Positions 54,499-61,440 of a DNA stretch of 64,000 nucleotides are shown here, in pieces. A program made the position numbers and the translations under genes. Every line of letters starts with the position of its first letter. Within the stretch, counting starts at the first letter, position 1. The stretch comes from Iodidimonas muriae (lineage in GTDB: Bacteria; Pseudomonadota; Alphaproteobacteria; Sphingomonadales; Rhodothalassiaceae), in NCBI RefSeq assembly GCF_014647255.1, contig NZ_BMOV01000012.1, positions 1 through 64,000 on the forward strand, given 5' to 3'. Below the pieces are notes generated by a model, which was not told the DNA's origin, searched no databases, and saw only the letters and a list, made by a program, of their open reading frames with translations.

Positions 54499-54954
54499 TT
54501 ATTTCACAAAGACATTAACCTGAATTGTGCTTTGAAAATTCACATTATTCCCGGTGTTGAACATCAAGGAGTTGATCCCCGAAAGCTGCTCGATGCTGTT
54601 CTGCCCGATAGCGCCATTGTTGAACTGGCCGGTCATATTGGTATCGGAGATCCCCGCGGTCTGATCCGATAAATTCACCGCAATATCGCCCAGATCAAGA
54701 GAGGCTCCCCCTTCAAGGCCAGCCAATTGGCCTTTATCAAGGGTTTGGAAATCCGAAAACGGATCGGGCGTTTTTTCTGCTAATGGCCGCTCTGCCCCTG
54801 CCACATTCACGGTCACGGACAAAGCCGGTTTATCGGCCTTATGTGCATCATCGGAAACAGACAGAGCCTGTTGTGCCAATGCCATCGGGCTGGCCGTCAC
54901 GAAAACGAGCCCGGAAAGCACAATAAAGGCGCGACTGCTGATCCTGATAGCCAT
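54499..54954 (-). CDS. small exported subunit with double-glycine motif and FNTG C-terminus
   Basis: The 151-residue protein has a signal peptide (to about residue 27, ALAQ), a linker, then LDKGQLAGLEGG ending at 83, a C39-type double-glycine site, and a short mature part of 68 residues rich in Asn, Gln and Ile. Its end (NSIEQLSGINSLMFNTG, 119-135, then QSTIQVNV) aligns without gaps to residues 379-395 of the repeat protein encoded upstream. It looks like a FapB-like nucleator or minor subunit. AAAGGGGAC precedes ATG 54954. Second gene of the operon. Confidence 0.65.
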   Translation of the reverse strand: MAIRISSRAFIVLSGLVFVTASPMALAQQALSVSDDAHKADKPALSVTVNVAGAERPLAEKTPDPFSDFQTLDKGQLAGLEGGASLDLGDIAVNLSDQTAGISDTNMTGQFNNGAIGQNSIEQLSGINSLMFNTGNNVNFQSTIQVNVFVK

Positions 54955-55027
54955 GATGTCCCCTTTCGCAGCCAGACTGGAAAAGAGGGCGGGCCGAAGC
55001 CCGCCCGAGTTTGCCGGGGTAGAACTC

Positions 55028-56278
55028 TTATTGGCCGCCAAAGGAGTTGTTCACATTGGCATTCACATTGATCACAGCGTTCTGGTTGGCAAAACCTGTG
55101 TTGAATTGCTGTTGGGACAATCCATTAAGGCCGCTGACACTGTTATTGCTGATATTACCGGTGGAGATTGATCCACCAGCGCCTTGACCATCATCCGGGA
55201 AAGCGGTTGTCAAGGTGATCCCGCTGACGGTGGTGCTCAGCGTGGTGCTGCTGACCATGATATCACCGGTGGTGATGTCCAGATCCAGACCATCATCATC
55301 GCTTTGATCGTTGAACGATCCGTTCAGTGAATTGTCCAGATCAACGCCATCATCATCGGAGTTGTCGTCCGTTGTTGAATTGTCGTTGTTGGAATTGTCG
55401 TTGTCCGTGCCGTCGTCATCGGAATTATCGTCGGTCGTTGAATTGTCGTTATTGGAATTGTCGTTATCCGTGCCGTCGTCATCGGAGTTGTCGTCCGTGG
55501 TGGAATTGTCGTTGAAGGAATTATCGCTATCCATTCCATCATCATCGGAATTGTCGTCCGTGGTCGAATTGTTCGAGTCTGTCGTGTTGTTGGAATTGTC
55601 CGTATCCGTACCGTCGTCATCCGAATTGTCATCGACCGTGGAATTGTCGTCATTGGATGAGTTGTCATTGAAGGAATTGTCGCTATCCATCCCGTCATCG
55701 TCGGAATTATCGTCGACTGTGGAATTGTCATCGTTCGACGAATTGTCGTCATTGGATGAGCTGTCGTTGAAGGAATTGTCGCTATCCATCCCGTCATCGT
55801 CGGAATTGTCGTCGGTGGTGGAATTGTCATCGTTCGACGAATTATCGTCATTGGACGAACTGTCATTGAAGGCGTTATCCAGATCCACGTGGTCGTCATC
55901 GGAATTATCGTCGTTCGTGGAGTTGTCGTCATTGGAATCCGTGGACGAGTTGTCATCGTTGGACGAGTTATTGTCATTCGATGAATTATTGTCCGCAGAC
56001 GAATTGTCATCGTTGGACGAATTGTTGTCATTCGATGAGTTATTGTTGCCGGAATCGGAATTATTGCCGCCATCCCCTTGCTGCGATCCGTTATTAGAAC
56101 TGCCGGTCCCGGAGCCTTGGTTGGTTGACGCGTCATCAGCGCCTTGCGAACCATTGTCGGCCTGGAAAGCAATATCTGGGTTTTCGTCTTCATCCACTTC
56201 TTGCGCAACAGCCCCATAGGAAAATGCGATCCCAAGACCAATAGCCGAAACTGTTTTCAAAAAAGAAGAGCGTGTCAT
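55028..56278 (-). CDS. secreted Asp/Asn/Ser-repeat protein, candidate amyloid subunit
   Basis: The 416-residue protein has a signal peptide (1-26, GAVAQ), a Gly/Ser/Asn linker, and a repeat region at about 72-334 made almost only of Asp, Asn and Ser with some Thr. Nine SDDDG-type units (the first SDDDH) begin at residues 126, 159, 192, 219, 244, 265, 286, 307 and 326. Each has the form NSDDDGxDxDNS, close to calcium-binding DxDxDG loops. A beta-rich C-terminal domain (335-416) ends with NSVSGLNGLSQQQFNTG and a VNVNANVN-type tail. It leads the operon with the C39 peptidase and is the presumed main secreted fibre subunit (FapC-like), but such a repeat domain is not one I know from Fap proteins. 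Confidence 0.75.
   Translation of the reverse strand: MTRSSFLKTVSAIGLGIAFSYGAVAQEVDEDENPDIAFQADNGSQGADDASTNQGSGTGSSNNGSQQGDGGNNSDSGNNNSSNDNNSSNDDNSSADNNSSNDNNSSNDDNSSTDSNDDNSTNDDNSDDDHVDLDNAFNDSSSNDDNSSNDDNSTTDDNSDDDGMDSDNSFNDSSSNDDNSSNDDNSTVDDNSDDDGMDSDNSFNDNSSNDDNSTVDDNSDDDGTDTDNSNNTTDSNNSTTDDNSDDDGMDSDNSFNDNSTTDDNSDDDGTDNDNSNNDNSTTDDNSDDDGTDNDNSNNDNSTTDDNSDDDGVDLDNSLNGSFNDQSDDDGLDLDITTGDIMVSSTTLSTTVSGITLTTAFPDDGQGAGGSISTGNISNNSVSGLNGLSQQQFNTGFANQNAVINVNANVNNSFGGQ
55277..56065 (-). repeat. coding tandem repeats of the Asp/Asn/Ser region
   Basis: The DNA coding for residues 72-334 is a degenerate tandem array. Distances between successive SDDDG units are 33, 33, 27, 25, 21, 21, 21 and 19 residues, shrinking from the N-terminal to the C-terminal end. 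Silent and conservative differences show that the copies are not recent perfect duplications. The array also keeps two other frames open by composition. Confidence 0.9.
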
Positions 56279-56756
56279 TGCATGTCTCCGTTCAATTTCA
56301 TTGCAAATCGCCGGATTGGCGGTGCATCACACGGCCCTTGGGGTCATTCATCGCGTTTAAGGATTTTGCCAGCCCCCGGCACCGTGCCCTCAGAGAAGCA
56401 AAAGGCGGGCCAAGTCGGGAAAATTCCATAACCGATTGTTTTATAAAGACAGTTTTTTAAAGAGAGATGTTCTGCATCCATTCCTTCAGGGTGGACGTAT
56501 CACTGGCGTGACACCAAAAGGATATAACCCACCAAAAACCGTAGAAATCTGCGCTTATCCCATTGTTCCGATACTATATTTAAAGATAATTCACAGTGTA
56601 ACATTGTTGTTACAGGCGACAGAAAATATCTCTGCGCCACATGCCAATAAAATTATCATGGCGATAGATTGTCCTTTTGATTACAGAATGACCATTGTAA
56701 AAAGAACGGCGCTGGCTTTTAAAAAGGCAAAAAGACAAAATCGGGGAACAAGCGCC
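56279..56756. other. divergent intergenic region of the Fap-like operon
   Basis: This 478-base region lies between the repeat-protein gene and a rightward secreted-protein gene. It holds the sigma-54 promoter at 56396-56413, a predicted leader of about 110 bases for the leftward operon, and GGGGAA 10 bases before the ATG at 56757. The rightward frame stays open from 56436 but the first 107 codons lack a signal peptide and look non-coding. No activator-site dyad was identified with certainty. Confidence 0.5.
56396..56413 (-). promoter_or_regulatory. sigma-54 promoter (-24/-12) of the Fap-like operon
   Basis: On the minus strand the sequence TTGGCCCGCCTTTTGCTT matches the sigma-54 consensus TGGCACG-N4-TTGCW with a single mismatch (CCC for CAC) and exact 10-base spacing between the invariant GG and GC. 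The predicted start site is near 56386, about 108 bases before the ATG at 56278. The neighbouring NtrC-type activator gene makes the assignment credible. Confidence 0.72.
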
Positions 56757-57353
56757 ATGAAATACAAATATCACCTTTATTCCAAAGCACTTATTTCCCT
56801 TGGCATCATAAGCAGCACCTTTGGCACAGCCGCATCAAGCCAGACCGTTGGGCTGGATAAATTACAAGCCTGCATGGCGATTGAAAGCCAGTCGCAACGG
56901 CTGTCCTGTTTTGAAAATCTCGTTCAAAGCGCACAGATTCAAGCCATCACAGCTCCGATGCCTGCGCCAGAATCCCCGGCACACTCCGTCGCCGTGCCAA
57001 AGGTGCCGTCCGTTGCCTCTCCGCCCACGCCTGCAGCCCCTTCGGCGCCTCCGATTGCATCATCAACGTCTGGCGCTAAAAGCCCGGCAGATGATCAATT
57101 CGGTTTACCGGAAAAACCTGTTCGCAAGCCGGTTGAAGATCAATCCCGCAATATGGTGCTTGCCTCTGCGGAGAAAAACCATAAAGGCCGGTGGGTCTTC
57201 ACCATGGAAAACGGGCAACTATGGCTCCAAACGGATAGCGCACAAATTCCTCCGCCTGCAGAAGGAACCGCCGTGCATATCGAAGAAGGCCTTTGGGGGT
57301 CTTTCAAAATGCGAATCGCCAAACGAACCGTGCGGGTTAAACGACAAAAATAA
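56757..57353 (+). CDS. small exported protein with Pro/Ala-rich linker
   Basis: The 198-residue product is not recognised. It has a signal peptide (to about residue 30, ASSQ), a short Cys-containing helix LQACMAIESQSQRLSCFENLV similar to the CxxIxxxxxRLxCFD module at the start of several periplasmic proteins, a Pro/Ala/Ser linker (about 65-105) and a C-terminal basic beta-rich domain (WVFTMENGQLWLQTD ... VRVKRQK) of about 60 residues. It is divergent from the repeat-protein operon; a role in that system is possible but unsupported. Confidence 0.7.
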   Translation: MKYKYHLYSKALISLGIISSTFGTAASSQTVGLDKLQACMAIESQSQRLSCFENLVQSAQIQAITAPMPAPESPAHSVAVPKVPSVASPPTPAAPSAPPIASSTSGAKSPADDQFGLPEKPVRKPVEDQSRNMVLASAEKNHKGRWVFTMENGQLWLQTDSAQIPPPAEGTAVHIEEGLWGSFKMRIAKRTVRVKRQK

Positions 57354-57397
57354 GCAATTCGTTCACGAAACGCCTCTCAAATACCCATGAGAAGATG

Positions 57398-57443
57398 GGG
57401 TTTGGCTCAAAATTTGGGGTTGCTCCAAATTTTGGCAAGACCC
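57398..57443. terminator. inverted repeat after the small exported protein gene
   Basis: GGGTTTGGCTCAAAATTTGG pairs imperfectly with CCAAATTTTGGCAAGACCC across a 7-base loop. It lies 45 bases past the stop at 57353 and is followed by CTTCGTTTGTTT, so it may be a terminator with an interrupted T tract. Confidence 0.5.
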
Positions 57444-57636
57444 CTTCGTTTGTTTATCGCACCCCGAACAACCTGAAATAGGTGACCCGGCAGCATCCTC
57501 TATGCATTATGTTATAAAACTTTATACGTAAAATTACAGTATTTATTTCTTCTTCTACCGCTGTTATTTCTTTACGCATAAGTCTGAATTTCATAGACTT
57601 GTGACATAAATATAAACTCTATACAGGGAAGAAACC

Positions 57637-60600
57637 ATGATACACAGCACAAAATGGCAATGCCAAAGGGCATTGTGGCTTCGCTCTGTGGGCGCAATCG
57701 CGCTTTCCACAGTTATTTTTGGTGCAAATGCCCAGCATGTTTTTGCCCAAGAAGCCGATGGCGACGAAAATATCGGAGGTGAAGTCGAGCAAATCGTCGT
57801 CACCGGTTCCCGTATTCGCCGCGACGCCTTTTCGGCAAACACGCCAACGCAGGTGCTGGATGCTGGCGAAAATCGCAAGCTGGGTGTCAGCTCCTTGAGT
57901 GAAATGCTTCAGCGCTCGACCACAGCAAGCGGTCAGCAAATTGATGGCACCTTCAATTCCAATGCCGGCAATTCCAATGCCACGGAAGCGCCGCCCGATG
58001 GCGGTATCGGATCTTCCAATATCGATCTGCGTGGCTTGGGCGCCGAACGCACGCTGATATTGGTGAATGGACGCCGCCTTGGTGTGGCCGGGGCGCGCGG
58101 TGCACCGGCACAGCCCGATATTGGTCTGATTCCCCTCGGGATGGTGGAAACGGCTGATGTGCTAACCGGCGGTTACTCCACCATTTATGGTGCCGATGCG
58201 GTGGCCGGCGTTGTCAATGTCCGCCTGAAATCTGATTTTGAAGGGCTGGAAGTTTTCGGCAATGTTGAACTGCCCGAAGCAGGGGGCGGCGAACTCTACC
58301 AAACGTCTCTTGTGGGCGGCGTTGCCAGTGATCGCGGTAACATCACCTTTGGTTTTGAATATCGCAAGCAAGAACGCGCATCCACTGGCAGCCGCGATTT
58401 CAGCAGTTGCCTGCGCAGCATCGAGGTATCCGAAAACGGCGACCGGTTCGACCCATGCCGCAGCGGGTTTTTCGATAATGTCGTCGTGATCAGTGACGAT
58501 TTCGTGCCCGGCTTTGAACCCGGCGCCCCATTCCCCGGAACCGGGCCGGATGGGCTGACCTTCACAGACGCTTTGTTCTTCTTCTACACGCCGGGTCAAT
58601 CAGATACCGGAGTTCCAAATTTCTCCACAGGCTTTAACCTGCCCGCTGCAGGTGATCCGCAAGTAGGAGCCTTCCCGGGAGAAGATCCGGATGCCGGCTC
58701 TGTATTCCCCTTCCTTGATTTCTTCAACGATCAGGACGAACGCCGCGCAGCAGACCTGATCCGTCCAGCGGAAACCTTCTCCTTTGTGACCAATGGCCAT
58801 TTCAATATGGACTGGGGAAATAATGAGGAGCTCTATTACGAGTCTTATTATTTCAACCGCAAAAATAATGTGATTGCGTCAAAGGAACAGATCTTCCCCG
58901 ATATTGCAGGAATGATCCCGCAAGAAGATGCCAATGGTAATATCATCGTCGATGCCGATGGCGCCCCCATTCTCGTGGACAATCCACTTAACCCCTTCCC
59001 TGTCTCGGTCGCGCCCATCATCACCCTTGATGATAACCCACAGGACTTCAATGTAAATGTGGAACAGGTCCGCTTTGTTGGCGGACTGCGCGGCGATATC
59101 GGTGCGGGTTGGTTCAAGGAAAAGAACTGGTCTTATGACATGTTCTTTTCTTATGATCGCGGCACGGGCCATCAAAGCCAAAGCATCCTGTTTGAACCCA
59201 ATCTGATTTTGGCCACGCAAACACTCCGGATGAATGCAGATGGCGAAGTAATCTGCGGTGTGCCTTTAACAAACAACCAAAACGGCCTTCTGACCCCCAA
59301 TGAGTGTGTGCCGGTCAATTTCTTCGCGCCCTCGATTTTCGAAGATGGCGAAGGACGTTTCTCCTCCGATGCGGAACGGGACTTTTTGGTCGGCTTGCGT
59401 ACAAACCGCACCGTCACAAAGCAATATAATGCATCCGCATTCTTCACCGGTGACCTGTTCGACATTCCGGGCGGCGATACTGTGGGAACAGCCGTCGGCT
59501 TTGAATGGCGTAAGGACACCATCAATTCACAAAACGATATCTCTGGCGTTCAGGGCCTGAATGTTGCGGAAAATCCGCTGCAAGAAGGCATTACACAAGG
59601 GCAGCGCTGGATCTATGACATTTACGGTGAATTCACAGCCCCACTCATGCGCGGTAAAAGCTTTGTAGAGCTGCTACAACTGGACGGGTCCGTTCGCTAT
59701 ACCGAAGAACAAAATTTCGGATCGGAAGTCACATGGCGCATCATGGGCACCTATCGTCCGGTGGACTATCTTACCTTCATCGGCTCGCGTAGTACGTCTT
59801 TCCGCGCCCCCAATCTACGTGAACAGTTCCTTGCCGATCAGGGGCAAGGGGTATCGGGCGCACTGGATCCATGCCGTGCCCAAGCCATTACACAATTAGA
59901 TCCCACGGATCCGCAAACTCAATTGCTGATCAACAATTGTGAACTCAGTGGCGCAGACACCACACAATTGGGCAATGCCGGCGTGGTGACCATTCCTGTC
60001 AATGTGGGTGGGTCTGACGACCTGATCGCTGAAACATCCACATCGGTCACCGGAACGGTGCAGTTCACCCAACCCTGGTTCAACAGCTTTGATTGGGATC
60101 TGGCCGCCACCTATTACGATATTGAAATCAAAAACACTGTTTCGGAATTGGATGCAGGTGTCATCATTGCCCGCTGCTTCAATGATGATCCCAATCTGGC
60201 CAGCCCGTTCTGTGATCGCGTAACCCGTGCCGATACCGGCAATCGCGCCAACAACGCCCTGACCCTCGTGGATGCCTCGTTCATCAATGTGGGCCTTGAA
60301 ACCGTGACCGGCATCGATATCGAATCCCGGTTCCACAAAAATTTCGATGATGTGATGGGCCAGTCTCTGGATCTCACATGGTCGGTCGGTGCCAACCGAC
60401 TCATCGAACAAAATCGCCTGACCTTTACCCGCGATGATCTGGTGGATAATGCCGGGCGCATCGGTAATCCCAAATGGCAGTTCAATTCCACCGTCTCACT
60501 GCTCTGGGATCGCTATCAATTGTTGTGGCAGGCCCGCTATATTGGCCAGACCGAGTTCGACGAGGACATCCAAAATCCTGAAGAAGCTCCAAGTGACAAC

Positions 60601-60846
60601 ACGGACTTTGTCGGTTCTGTCCTGACATTCGATGATGCTGTGGCAGATCGTCGTCTCTATAACGATCTCAGCCTGTCTGCGGATTTCGATCTATTCGCCC
60701 TGACATTCGGCGTCAGCAACATCACCGATCAGGACCCGCCGCTGATCGATTCATCAGAAGGCCCCAACCGTAACAATGCGGTGACGTCCTCTGGCTTCGA
60801 TCTGTTTGGTCGCACCTTTTTCATGAATGCCACCATGCGTTTCTGA
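57637..60846 (+). CDS. large TonB-dependent receptor
   Basis: The 1069-residue outer-membrane receptor has a long signal peptide (to about residue 38, HVFAQ), a TonB box (EQIVVTGSRIRR), a plug with DLRGLGAERTLILVNGRRLG and YSTIYGADAVAGVVNV, and a barrel ending TFFMNATMRF. Size, the GSRIRR box and the plug motif are those of the big TBDRs abundant in Caulobacterales and Sphingomonadales, often used for oligosaccharides or peptides. The region upstream has no second gene, so it is monocistronic. Confidence 0.9.
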   Translation: MIHSTKWQCQRALWLRSVGAIALSTVIFGANAQHVFAQEADGDENIGGEVEQIVVTGSRIRRDAFSANTPTQVLDAGENRKLGVSSLSEMLQRSTTASGQQIDGTFNSNAGNSNATEAPPDGGIGSSNIDLRGLGAERTLILVNGRRLGVAGARGAPAQPDIGLIPLGMVETADVLTGGYSTIYGADAVAGVVNVRLKSDFEGLEVFGNVELPEAGGGELYQTSLVGGVASDRGNITFGFEYRKQERASTGSRDFSSCLRSIEVSENGDRFDPCRSGFFDNVVVISDDFVPGFEPGAPFPGTGPDGLTFTDALFFFYTPGQSDTGVPNFSTGFNLPAAGDPQVGAFPGEDPDAGSVFPFLDFFNDQDERRAADLIRPAETFSFVTNGHFNMDWGNNEELYYESYYFNRKNNVIASKEQIFPDIAGMIPQEDANGNIIVDADGAPILVDNPLNPFPVSVAPIITLDDNPQDFNVNVEQVRFVGGLRGDIGAGWFKEKNWSYDMFFSYDRGTGHQSQSILFEPNLILATQTLRMNADGEVICGVPLTNNQNGLLTPNECVPVNFFAPSIFEDGEGRFSSDAERDFLVGLRTNRTVTKQYNASAFFTGDLFDIPGGDTVGTAVGFEWRKDTINSQNDISGVQGLNVAENPLQEGITQGQRWIYDIYGEFTAPLMRGKSFVELLQLDGSVRYTEEQNFGSEVTWRIMGTYRPVDYLTFIGSRSTSFRAPNLREQFLADQGQGVSGALDPCRAQAITQLDPTDPQTQLLINNCELSGADTTQLGNAGVVTIPVNVGGSDDLIAETSTSVTGTVQFTQPWFNSFDWDLAATYYDIEIKNTVSELDAGVIIARCFNDDPNLASPFCDRVTRADTGNRANNALTLVDASFINVGLETVTGIDIESRFHKNFDDVMGQSLDLTWSVGANRLIEQNRLTFTRDDLVDNAGRIGNPKWQFNSTVSLLWDRYQLLWQARYIGQTEFDEDIQNPEEAPSDNTDFVGSVLTFDDAVADRRLYNDLSLSADFDLFALTFGVSNITDQDPPLIDSSEGPNRNNAVTSSGFDLFGRTFFMNATMRF

Positions 60847-60868
60847 TCGTCTGATAACAACAAACATG

Positions 60869-60906
60869 AAGGCGCTTTCCCAATATGGGAGAGCGCCTTT
60901 TTTATG
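60869..60906 (+). terminator. rho-independent terminator of the large TBDR
   Basis: AAGGCGCT-T-TCCCA and TGGGA-G-AGCGCCTT form a stem of about 13 bp with a short loop, directly followed by a run of T, 23 bases past the TBDR stop. Confidence 0.92.
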
Positions 60907-61355
60907 CCGCCATTGATATAGCTTTTATCAAAGAATTGATCGTTTCGGACGAGACTTTCAAGCACCCTGGAAACATGGTCCCATCAAACAGTCGCCACAC
61001 AGGCCACCGTTGAGGTGTGATCGACAAAGCCACCCGCAGCATGGTGCAGAATACGCCTCAATTCTAGCGCCAGCGCAGAATCCTATTCGAAATTAGCTCC
61101 GGTGGATATCCGAGTTATTCCACCCATCATGCTTACTCTTCCGTTCAGAAAAGACACTTTCCTCGATTCCGCAATGTAGCATCCAGCACCGGCAGCACCT
61201 CGTCTCTTGCCCCTCCCAGCCAGCATCCGAATTGACATATCCCTCGCCGAACCTGTTCTTCTTCACAGAATCACACCCTTTTTGGCTAAGCCTACGTCCA
61301 CATCGTAAAAACCGCCTCCGGCAATTCATCGCCTCACATCCACTAAATTACCGCA

Positions 61356-61389
61356 CAAAAAAAACGGACCAACCTCTCGGTCAGTCCGT
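61356..61389 (-). terminator. rho-independent terminator of the Oar-like TBDR
   Basis: On the minus strand an 11-bp stem ACGGACTGACC / GGTTGGTCCGT (two G-T pairs) with a GAGA loop is followed by eight T, about 50 bases past the receptor stop at 61441. Confidence 0.92.
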
Positions 61390-61440
61390 CTTTTCTCATT
61401 TGTTTCAACGAGTATTTACTCGTCCATTCAAGTCCGAATT

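Larger units (their letters stand above)
60847..61440. other. gene-free region between two TBDR genes
   Basis: The 594-base region lies between convergent receptor genes and holds one terminator at each end. The frames of about 78 codons inside it lack ribosome sites and look like chance frames (one is Cys-rich without pattern). Nothing else was recognised. Confidence 0.6.

Noticed and set aside
55277-56065. Repeat array that at first glance could be a CRISPR or minisatellite
   Set aside because: Units are of varying length (57-99 bases), lie in one long frame and encode a consistent peptide pattern; there are no equal-length spacers.
55311-56219. 302-codon frame opposite the repeat protein, rich in Glu/Leu/Ser
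   Set aside because: The repeat array keeps several frames open by composition; this frame has no signal peptide, no ribosome site and no credible start, while the opposite frame has all three.
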